A stretch of 60,000 bases of DNA. Origin: Bolinopsis microptera (lineage: Eukaryota > Ctenophora > Tentaculata > Lobata > Bolinopsidae). Both the position numbers and the translations under genes were made by a program. Positions within the stretch are counted from its first letter, which is position 1. Each line of letters opens with the position of its first letter. This document shows positions 35,201 through 44,545 of this stretch, piece after piece. Under the pieces are notes generated by a model, which worked only from the letters and a program-made list of their open reading frames with translations, ran no database searches and had not been told where the DNA came from. The stretch lies in assembly GCF_026151205.1 (NCBI RefSeq), contig NC_087078.1, positions 10,862,175-10,922,174 on the forward strand, given 5' to 3'.

Positions 35201-36924
35201 TTATTCTCCTCGCAGTGTGTGACGCTGATTATATGTAAGTGCTATTTTCACATGTCATCTTTAAAAAAATGGTTCAACTTAAATGCTAGTGTAGTGAAGA
35301 ACATTGTCACTTCTCCTCTTCAACCAAGATTATGTAGCCAGATTCCTACTAACTTATTGAAATGAGATATGTAATCTTAAAACAATATCATATGTACCGC
35401 TCATGAATATCGTTTTTTGCATGCTTTCAATAAAAATTGCTGCATTCTGCAAAAAACAGGAATGGGTAGATTGGAGTTAAAACTTGCGAGGATTGCGGGC
35501 GATCTATGAGAGATGTAACTTAAATGCTAACATCATTCTCTAACTTCTTTACTACAATTACTTATTCAGAATCCGTCATTTTAACGTTGGAAGCTTTGGC
35601 GGTCGATCAGACGGAGGAATCTGGTCAGAGGACAGACTGGGACGAGGACTGGCCTCCGGAGAATTCCTAGAACGGGGTTTTATACCTGCTGCTGAGATTC
35701 TGCCGAATGATGATCAGGTAAGAACTGATGATAATATGCGAACACTCGTGAATACCAAATGCTCGAGGCTTCATTAACTCAGTAAATACTTTACCCGGAA
35801 TCCCAGCCCTTGAACATGATTACCGTTTTAACAATGGAACAGGGTGTGTTCATAGAAAGATTTAATTTAACCCCGCTTTCGGACTTTGATGGGGGGCCTT
35901 GATTGGAGAGTGGTTCTGGGCGTTAAAAACAGCGCCATTGGTCTGCATCCTTTAGGACATAAAAATATGAGCTTATATGTTATCTAGGCTGTAAGATACT
36001 TAATTAATATAATGTTTACGTCTTCTTTTCAGGAGCGACTTGGTAGAGTCAATTACTACATTGTCGGTGACGATGCCTTTCCCCTTCATGCTCATTGTAT
36101 GAAGCCGTACAGGGGGAAGGTGTCAAAATCTCAGCGGATGACAAACTATAGGTTATCCAGGTACTGGAACGTCACGAATTAAATAAATAAATAAATTGTA
36201 GCCTCGACAATTCAGAAAACTACATCTAATTAGATTAGACAGTCATGATTGTTTTTGTATGAATTGATCAAGAATTACCGTTTGTGCTCTTTGAGCTGTT
36301 TTCCTGTATTTTCCTGTAAAGTGATCATCGCAAAACTGAAAACTTTTGTAGAACCTTATGTAGATTGAATTGTACACTGTTTCAGAGGCAGGATGGTCAT
36401 AGAGTGCGTCTTCGGACACCTATCAAGGAAATGGAAGATCCTGAGTCACCTGACCACAAATGAGGAGGTGACTAGGCTGATTCTGAAAAGCTGTGTGCAT
36501 CTGCACAATTTCTTGCGGATATCACGCTTGGACGACGCAGACGAGTAAGTAAGATTCAGTCTCCTCCTCATGACTCGAATTTGTTAAAACTGGGTCAGTT
36601 ATTTAGTGAAGAATGTTTACCGTTAAATTGTGGCTTTTGTCTGTGACATCGTTTCCAAGTGGGGAACATGGTTTATTTTTAATTAATTTTATCATAAGAA
36701 CAGGTCCAGCTAGTCCAGCTTTATTATTAATTGTATATGATGCAGAGTCTGTGAAAACTGTTCATTTCAGGCTGGAACTGATTGAAAACCCTCCTTCGGA
36801 GCTCTTCGGACGCAGCTTGTCCCTCGACGATTCTCCTAACCATCTTGTGGATTCTGGGGAGAGGACAAGGACAAGATTGCACTATTATTTTAATTATGTC
36901 AACCCGATTGAGATCCAGAGATAA
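32249..36924 (+). CDS. PIF/Harbinger transposase, ten exons, apparently intact
   Basis: DDE transposase that cuts and joins the element ends. Exons: 32249-32361, 32499-32597, 33838-33969, 34229-34313, 34435-34555, 35117-35234, 35570-35717, 36033-36160, 36386-36544 and 36771-36924; together 1257 nt, 418 codons plus TAA, with no stop or frame break. Family motifs in order: GRKEFGAYNTQINRL, TRSEYHSLFMKV, YLKSGCAQGYLANQF (helix-turn-helix-like region), WQLPHCIGAVDGKHC (first Asp), FGGRSDGGIW (second Asp), YYIVGDDAFPLHAHCMKPY, TNYRLSRGRMVIECVFGHL (Glu), KSCVHLHNFLR, and a C-terminal RTRLHYYFNYVNP. The first donor is best read as GC (AAAAAG then GCGAGT), since the nearby GT gives a stop. The final exon lies in the right TIR. 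Confidence 0.9.
32600..33835. other. Second transposase intron, no feature seen
   Basis: About 1.2 kb between transposase exons 2 and 3. A small hairpin-like pair (ACACGGTCGCAGAA and TTCTGCGATCGTGT, 33589-33641) is the only structure noted. The frames at 32820 and 33177 have no domain support. Confidence 0.4.
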
Positions 36925-38211
36925 GTTATGGCTTCCCATCTTAGACCACAACTCAGCTCTTTATCTGCATAAAAGAAACACCACCCGCCAGATTAAATTC
37001 ACTTAAATTCCATCATTTGTATTAGGTCAATGAAACTGCATACATAACAAGCTTAGACATTTCCTCGAATACACCTGGAAAAAAAATGGATGTATACTTT
37101 TGGAAGTACATAGAATCTCCTGGGAGACCCTATAAAAAATCTTCGCATTTTTCTATTGGCGTTTTTATAAAACCTGATAAATAGAGCTCCTGATCAACGA
37201 TACTCATCGTTTTAGCATCCAATCCTCTCAGAATGGTAAGAATTTGAATTTTAGAGTTGCTTTTAAAGGGTTCTAAAACTTAACTCACTTCAAATTTAAG
37301 CAAATATATGGCCTGATATGTGCTCAGTATTTTGTTACACGTGTAATTGTATTTGTAACACGTGTATTTTTAAAGATTGGTAATTTTACACTTGTAATTA
37401 TTTTTGTAATACGTGCATGTATTGTTTTGACTAACACGTGTACTTTTCTAGAACGTGTTTTTTAAATGTCCTCCGCAAGTGACAAGCAGTCCACACGGCC
37501 AATGTTGCGTGAACTGCTGTCTGCTACGGTGATCTTATTCACACAAAAGGAATAAACTAAGAATAATGTTCATTTATTTATCATACTGTGCTATGTTTTC
37601 ACGTATTTGATTTAATATCTTTATCTGCCTAAAAGAATTGTGTTATCATTTAGTCATCAAGCTTCGGTAACTTGAGCTTCGTTAACTCTAGTTTCGCTAA
37701 TGTCCCAAAAACCATGTCCGCTAATGTCCCAATAGCTCATGGATTCAAAAGGGGACAAGTACACTTGCGGACATGGCACTAAGACTGATGGTCAACATAA
37801 TTTTCATTCGATTATCATGCCGTGCTATGTTTTCATGTATTTGATTTAATATCTTTATCTGCCTAAAAGAATTGTGTTATCATTAAGTCATCAAGCTTCG
37901 TAAACTCTACATTTTCAATAGCTGTGGGCTAAACAAGTTTCGCCATATTTCAGTCACCGTTAATCTTGTTATCATTATATCTGGTGTTTTTTTAACCGAA
38001 CCAATGCATCATATTCCAGTCCCGCCAAATTGTGGCAAATACTGGCAAATTTTTAAAAATTTTCTAATTTGCCGCAGACGCGATTACTGAAACCTTATGA
38101 AAGCTTTCGGCGCGGCTGACATTGTCATGCTTTCAGGCGCGCGACGTTTCAGGCGCGCGACGTTTCAGGCGCGCTACGTTTCAATTTCACTCATAGGTGG
38201 GCACACCACTG
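36545..38211. repeat. Right terminal inverted repeat of the Harbinger element
   Basis: It is the inverse of 20038-21458. It is about 245 bp longer, mainly because a segment starting TCATACTGTGCTATGTTTTC at 37581 is repeated at 37814, with intervening sequence (CTAATGTCCCAA words) absent from the left arm. The remainder aligns closely, with scattered substitutions. Confidence 0.9.
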
Positions 38212-38417
38212 TAATTGTTATATTATAATCCGTGATCGGACTTGCAAGTCGGTTAAAGCTAGCAATTACCTGCGAATGCAGTTATATAAATATTTGAGGT
38301 CCCTCCCATCCATACCAACATCAGTGACATTATCAAAGCTGTGTACTTCCAACTTCGATTACGAGTTAGCTCTTTTAGCAAATCATCGCTGCTGACCGGT
38401 TCTTTAACTTCTGCCAT

Positions 38418-38520
38418 TACCTGAGGACCCCAGGCTATTATATTTATGTTCATAGATTTAGAATAGAGATTCGGCGGAATGACAGGCTGAGCGCCACGGC
38501 CCGCCCAGTAACTTCTAGTT
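38418..38520. repeat. Dispersed repeat abutting the SLC22-like start codon
   Basis: The sequence from CCTGAGGACCCCAGGCTAT to GGCGGAATGACAGGCTGAGC and CGCCCAGTAA recurs at 56727-56818 in the same orientation and in part at 40978-41010 (GGCGGAATGGCAGGCTGA). It lies directly upstream of the ATG at 38417, so the 5' UTR of the transporter seems to derive from a repeat. Confidence 0.65.
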
Positions 38521-41300
38521 CTACCAGTACAGGAAATTTCAATTTCATCAGGCTTCCTTCACTAAAATAATGTTTGAAACTTGAAATGTACATAACAGTC
38601 GAACACTATAAACAGCACTGTGATATACTTCTCGCCAATTTGTTGTAAAACAGGGGTTCCAGAAAACCCACTTCCCGATACTCCTGAAAGTTGAAAAATT
38701 TTGCAGTCGATTTGGTTCAATGGTTAAGGTCTAGACGCCCTGCAAAATTTTTTCCTTTTCACCCTTTTGAAAAAAAGCAATAGTGAAAGGTTACGAATGG
38801 GGGTTTTTGCAGAAAAACGTGGATTTTGGAGAACGAGATAGGTGGGTTTAAATATGTCGTGTGTCCTTCCTTCCGTTCGTTACCATGCAACGAAAAAGTT
38901 GGGCGCGCGCGAGGATTGCTTGCGGAGATGTGATGTGATGTATAGATAGCCTGTGATCAATGAATGCGCGGCGCGACTGTGTTTTAATGCATGTATATGA
39001 TGCATGTAATGTATAATATTACTATTGGGTAATACGCCCAATTTGTACGTGGCACGCGTAGTGTATTGATATGTACACGAGTATAGTTAACCTTTGCTGA
39101 TAATTTCTTGAATTACAGATACAAGTTAAGTTCTACGGCAATTGAACTGAATTTCAAGTGTTTCCCGTATTTGATGCATAATTTATCAATATTATTATCA
39201 TGAAGATTGAAGTGAGCTGATTGGAGCTTATACTTAAATTTATAGTAAATGTGAAATGGAAATCTAGCGTCCGCAAAAACGAAACAACGGGCGCAATTCT
39301 TGTTGATCTCTAAGTCTAACTCAATTTTAACATAGTTTTCAAGGCACCTGAATATTGCAATTTTGAGGTTTTAGTTTTACCGAATTTCGTATGATAAAAG
39401 TGCTGGTACTGGTAGTGGTAGTCAGGTAGTCGGATCTCAACCGTTCTAAAAGGCCATTTCGTTAGCTTTTCGTGTTAAAAGCGATTTCTCGACGGTTATC
39501 ACCTCTAGATGATGCTTAAAATATTTGGCCATTATTATATTTTTGTAATAATTAAATGCAATAGGGACGTTTTCGGCCACACCCTTTTCAGGGTTTCACG
39601 GTCATACTCGAATTGTTGTATTTCACTTTCAGCCCAGGAATATCGTAAAGACTATTCTGATACACCAAAATGTGCCTAATAGCCATACTTATATACAACT
39701 TATGAAGCAATATATATTAAAATGCTTATTTTCGGAAATATGGCCGAAAAACAGTTTTTGGCTCGATGCAGTTCATAATTTCCATGACTTTTGGCATTTC
39801 CGCCTAGGATTAGGAAGGTCGTAGAGACTATTCTGATACACCAAAATGTGCCTAATAGACATATTTAAATACAACTTATGAAGAATTGTAAACTTTAAAA
39901 TGCTTATTTTCGGAAATGTGGTTGAAAACCAATTTTTGCCGAGCGAACAATGATTGAATGAAAATACCCACAAATGGGCCATTGGACTGTTAACTAGAAA
40001 GGTCACAAACTCAAAGACTGCGAGTAACATAGAATGCGAGTAACATAGCATTTGTCAGAAGATGGGCCAGGCACAAAATGAACTATCGAGGATAATATGC
40101 GATGAAATACTATAATATAATATTAATAGTGTATAACTATATATGCGTAGTGCCAGTGGGTGTTCTCCACGAACAGTTTATCATTATGGTGTATCAAAAA
40201 TGACTTAAGCATTAAGTACAACTACAAATTTCAGTACACCTCTTCGTTTGTCATCCATCATCTGAGTCTTAAGTACAATTAATTTTTGCTTTAGTTGTAA
40301 CACTTTAGTTGTAACACTTAGGTTGCATGATTTAAGTTCACACTTAAATATTTAAGTGCGACTTTGAGTTTGGGAGTCGAACTTAACGTGCATTTGGGCG
40401 CAACTGTCGTTTTGAGAATCTGACATGGCGAATCAGATCACGTCACTGATTGGGAACCTGTTAATGGCCTGTTAAGGTGTGGGAAACGGGCGCAACTGCC
40501 GGTATAGGCCATTTTTAGGTGTTTATGGACATAAAGTGGGTTCTTTCTATTTCGCTTGCCCACAAATTTCATGTGACTTTGGTTTTTATGGTTTTGCAGC
40601 CGTACAAAACGGTTTTAGTAAAACTTTTACATAAACTCTAATCCCAAGCCTATGACACTAACCACAACACCGAAGCTATCCATAAAACTTAGTCTTACCA
40701 CAACCCTAACCCTAACAGTAACACGAGCCCTAAACAATCGAATTCATGTTTTACTAGCCTGTCACGTGACCAAAACGGTTTTTTGCCCACAACCCTCCAG
40801 GGAAGCATTTTTACCCTACGTCATTGCATGGGGGGTGATTCGGGGGGTGATTCAGCGTCCAAAAATACACTGATTTTGATCAAATTCATACCTAAAGGGC
40901 CTTTTCACAAGAATTTTCTTAAAATTTGGGCCAGCGATTTATATTAGTAGGAGCGGGCTTTTCTGTTCAAGATATGGCGGAATGGCAGGCTGAAATCCGC
41001 CCAATATTACCAATTTTAATTATCCAGCTACTTTCAATTGGTTATACCTTCACGTAGTCCTAATGCAATAATTATGAAGGAGCAAGCCTGCACACTGCAT
41101 ACACGTACTGACGTTCGACAAGCCCTAAGGCTAAAGATAGACTCGGAGTCGTAGTCTGTCGAACTTAAGTGTGCTATTTAATTGGACGGTATTTCGACAC
41201 GCACTGAAGTTCTTTTCGTGTCGACCAAATGTTAAATTGGCCCCAGCCCGGATCGGGATATGGTTCATTATGCTGCCAAATCAGTATATTTTTCATAAAA
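38521..41300. other. Gene-poor stretch with small direct repeats
   Basis: No gene seen. A segment of about 125 bp is directly repeated at about 39645-39765 and 39825-39945 (ACTATTCTGATACACCAAAA, TGTGCCTAATAG, AATGCTTATTTTCGGAAAT). CGCGCGCGAGG-type CpG patches occur near 38905. CCAGCTACTTTCAAT occurs at 41026 and again at 41550. The frames at 39773 and 40652 are unsupported. Confidence 0.45.
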
Positions 41301-41334
41301 AAGACATAATTCATAAAGATACCTACACTTCAGA

Positions 41335-41433
41335 AAAGAGCGCCCCCTCTGATGGCGCCCCCTCTGATGACGCCCCCTCTGATGGTGCCCCCTTCTGATG
41401 GTGCCCGGGTCCTTTGTTTATGTTACGCCACTG
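41335..41433. mobile_element. Right end of a hAT-like CAGTGGCGTAAC-family element
   Basis: Four GCGCCCCCTCTGATG-type repeats lead to a terminal GTTACGCCACTG at 41433, as in 30034-30286. A matching left end was not found nearby, so this is a fragment or a diverged copy. Confidence 0.55.
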
Positions 41434-41989
41434 CCCATGAAAGTGTATTTAACATTGAGAGACAGTATAAAATGTAAATGTTTAACAGAAATGTGACTGA
41501 TTAATGTTCACTAATACCACTCAATAGATGCACCTACTACCTAGCCAAGTCCAGCTACTTTCAATCAGTCATACCTTTTATGTTGTTCAACGTCGTTCAA
41601 TGTTTTTATAAGTTGTTCAATGTTATTCACTGTTGTTTAATGTGGTATTTCAACTTCAAGATGATGGATGAATCCAAACTAGAGTGCAAAGTACTAATAC
41701 TGGAGACAGGGGAACTACTCAACTAGTGCCGACAAGGCTCTCAAAAATAAGACCACCAGGCCAGTAATGTTAATGATGATATTATATAATTAAGTACATC
41801 ATTATTCATTAAATACCATACTAACATAATTTAATCCATTCTAGGAAAATGATGTGATCTTGGAGGCTATTCGTCTACTCGACGTTGGTGGTTGCTCTAC
41901 GGTGTACCAGTGCTGCTAGCCACGCCAGTTGCGGTTGTATGTTGGTGGACTTGTGTTAGGAGTTGTGTTCTTCGGTGTGAAGTGTGTAC

Positions 41990-42260
41990 TATCGGTGAGA
42001 AGATAGATTACAGTGTACGGTCGGTGTGACCAGTGTGTACTATCGGTGAAAAGATAGATTACAGTGTACGGTCGGTGTGACCAGTGTGGACTATCGGTGA
42101 ATATAAGTCAATTGGATTGTACTTAAGATAGATTCCAGTACGAAGAACTTCAGAGAAGAACTCCACAGATCTCAACAGAAGACAAGTAATAGTGTCGGTG
42201 TATTGTAGAGATCTCAACAGAAGACAAGTAATAGTGACGGTGTATTGTAGTAGAGAAGTT
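41990..42260. repeat. Short tandem duplications (51-bp and 46-bp units)
   Basis: TGTGTACTATCGGTGARAAG plus ATAGATTACAGTGTACGGTC repeats about two and a half times (41982-42100). AGATCTCAACAGAAGACAAG plus TAATAGTG and CGGTGTATTGTAG repeats twice (42165-42250). The rest of 41440-42490 holds nothing recognisable. Confidence 0.7.
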
Positions 42261-42492
42261 ACATTGATTGATAGTGATTTGGATACTTTATATAATTGAA
42301 GTGATTGAGTTATTATATATTGAATTACTATTTACCTTTGTTAGTCATTGCAGTGAGAGTGCGTAGTGGAGTGTGTTATTCTGTAAAGCAATTGACTAGG
42401 AAAGTTTCACGTAGTACAATATTGTGTATTCTCTCATTATCATTGTTCAAGTAGATAGTATTGTGTATTATCTAAATTTAGTTATTCCAGTT

Positions 42493-43465
42493 TTATAATA
42501 TCGTGTTTATCTTATTATCAAGTAATTGTATAGAACAGCAGAACTTTGTTTCATTTCTTTCCTTTGTACGAAACGAAAACGAAAACAAAACACAATACTT
42601 GTCCTCACAACAAATAATACCACTTCTGATATAATATCGTCTCTTCAAATCCTTCTTTGCCTTCTCTTTCATCTCCAAAACGAGCAGATGATGTCTGGCT
42701 TGCTCCTCAGGTGACCGATCTGGTGAAATGAACACAGTTTTGTGGTGCTCACTCAGTTTCAGGTTTTTCGATTTTGATAAAATCTGATGTACAGTATTCG
42801 AATTTGATAACAAAATTTTGACAGGTCTGGTCTTGTCAGCTGATTTCCTTCCAATCCTTACAGCTTCGAAGTGTGGTTTCACTTCAATCTGTTCAAACAG
42901 TTCGTCTACTTTGTCTGATAGTTTCTCTTCATCTGTCTCCTTTAAACCAAAAATGAGAACATTCCTGCTGCGATCCTCTTCTGACACAGCCTTCTGCACA
43001 ACTTTTTTCAGGCTCTCCTCCGTTATTGTACTGTTCGGCGAGGCTTTTAACACAGCTTGACTGTATGACTTGATCTCAGCTTGAACAGTGTCCTGAACAG
43101 CAGATTTTACGGTGGTCTGAACTAATTCCAACTGATTGGCTTTGGCTTCAAGAAGTTCCCTCTGCAGTTTGATAACCGAATCTTGTGATCGGATGAGAGA
43201 ACTCTTCAATTCCTCAACATCTTTCATTGCATTCAGAGTTTCTCCGACGACAGAATTCAACTGATAGTACATATTATACATCAAATTTGATAAAACCTTC
43301 TTGACTGGCTTTTCAAACTTTTCAACTGAAAACTTTGTTTTATTTTCACAGTTCGTGGCTTCTGCAATATTCGAAATTTAAGCGTCGAAATCCTCATTCG
43401 CTTCGTTGAAAAATATAGACTGTCCCGATAAACGCTGCAGTAAATCTGTGTCCTTCATCATGTAC
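42493..43465 (-). mobile_element. LINE ORF1-like fragment (coiled coil plus RNA-binding domain)
   Basis: The frame 42493-43284 (263 codons) has a coiled-coil stretch (VEELKSSLIRSQDSVIKLQR) followed by the domain order of LINE ORF1 proteins: RNVLIFGLKETDEEK, then VRIGRKSADKTRPVKILLS and VFISPDRSPEEQARHHLL. Such proteins bind the element's RNA. The same frame extends upstream to an ATG at 43465 (MKDTDLLQRLSGQSIFF), broken by one TAA at 43379-43381. After RRYYIRSGIICCEDK the sequence stops resembling the family, and no ORF2 follows. It is probably a truncated, inactive copy. A captured host use cannot be excluded. Confidence 0.65.
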
Positions 43466-43649
43466 TTAACTTGTATTACAAGGCTACACGGTGGTCGCAG
43501 TGCAATTAAACGATTTTACTGATAAGAGAGCAACTGTTATCAACACACAAGCTAAAAGGTTTTGACACTAAAAATAAAAAAATCGTAAAATGGTCCCCTT
43601 CATCTAATTTTCAGAGTTTGGCATCAAACTCCATAAACAGGATTAAATA

Positions 43650-44336
43650 TATACCGTAGATTGGGGTAAAATCGCCGTGTCGGGGAACTTCGCCACTATT
43701 TTTCAAATAATCATTTTACTGTGTTGAATTGTTAGGAGATCTAGTTTTTGTATAGTATTGTGTTGAACAAATGGTTATAAAGGTATTCCTATTCAAAAAT
43801 AAACGTTTACTATGTTAATTAACCTCAGGCAACATGAAATAATGCAATAAAGTGGCTAAAACTTCCCACTTTCATATTTCCCATATTTTCCAATTATATC
43901 CTTAATAAATTCTGTGTGCCATCATTAGCATATGTCCTGTTCATTTAAGGGCGAATTTAGTTAGCCATGATACACACAACTGATATTATAAAGTTTTCAA
44001 ATTTGTGTGTGGCGAAGTTTATACCCTCTTCTGATCCCATCTGTTCGGCGAAGTTTGGCGCGAAATTCGCGCGCGGCTGGTGAAGTCACGCACGTGTATT
44101 GGCGAAGTTCGACTACATTTCTACTTCATCCCGGCGATGTTACCCGCAGCATGGCGATGTTACCCCTGCGACCAAATTGCCCATTGTACCACGCAGGCTA
44201 AAGCTAGATAAGTAAAATTGGCAGGTATATCAAGGAAATATAATTGAGTTTCGAATGGTATGTTATTGCTTAGCACCGAATGTGGTATAGTTTCGGAATG
44301 GCGAAGTTACCCCATATTGCAGGGTAACTTCGCCCT
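43650..44336. mobile_element. Candidate MITE with GGGGTAACTTCGCC motifs
   Basis: The left end has GATTGGGGTAAAATCGCC and GGGGAACTTCGCC; the right end has GGCGAAGTTACCCCATATTG and GGGTAACTTCGCCC, in inverted arrangement. Several GGCGAAGTT and GGCGATGTTACCC words lie between (44040-44165). Borders and target duplication are not certain. Confidence 0.45.
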
Positions 44337-44545
44337 GATTTCAGTGGCACCAATCTAGCTGACTATTTATGCCTGGCTGATGTGGTTCATACGAAAACAT
44401 TTAATGATGTAGGCACATTTCTTTATTTTAGTTAATGACGAAACCTTAAACCACTTTATCTAGAATTATAAATTTGAGTTGCAACTAAAACATCACACTA
44501 TCATAAATAAATAAAAAATATATTATATTGACAGAGAAGCCACGA

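Larger units (their letters stand above)
20038..38211. mobile_element. 18.2-kb PIF/Harbinger-type DNA transposon with ~1.4-kb TIRs and two divergent genes
   Basis: The ends are perfect mirror images except at the third base: CACTGGTGTGCCCACC at 20038 and the complement of CAGTGGTGTGCCCACC ending at 38211. Both are flanked by TA (TTA left, TAA right), near the TWA preference of PIF/Harbinger. The TIRs continue inward for about 1.4 kb. The transposase gene runs right (32249-36924) and a second gene runs left (about 24960-21229); each ends within a TIR. Later insertions inside include SINEs and MITEs. It lies in intron 1 of the SLC22-like gene, 60 bp from the donor and 130 bp from the acceptor. 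Confidence 0.9.
18504..38417 (-). pseudogene. SLC22-like organic ion transporter, possibly disrupted (MFS)
   Basis: Plasma-membrane carrier of the SLC22 type by layout. Exon 1 is 38270-38417 (MAEVKEPVSSDDLLKEL, then TM1 and ITAFAG, phase 1). Exon 2 starts at 19904 after CAG and runs to 19300: a Cys-containing extracellular loop, then GLILGGYLLDKIGGKK, equivalent to the family's GxxxDRxGRR loop, and TM3-TM5. The C-terminal part, 18504-19290, starts near SNLQSPRFFLI, equivalent to the ESPRWL motif, and runs through TM7-TM12 (LGRRRTM loop) to the stop. The two parts are in different frames around a 17-bp tandem duplication (GTTTTTAGCAA at about 19285-19325), and about 15 residues of TM6 seem missing, so the gene may be broken there. 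Intron 1 holds the whole 18.2-kb Harbinger element. Confidence 0.7.

Noticed and set aside
20035-38214. Perfect 3-bp TWA target duplication for the Harbinger element
   Set aside because: Left flank is TTA and right flank is TAA; only TA matches in direct orientation, so the exact duplication is unresolved.
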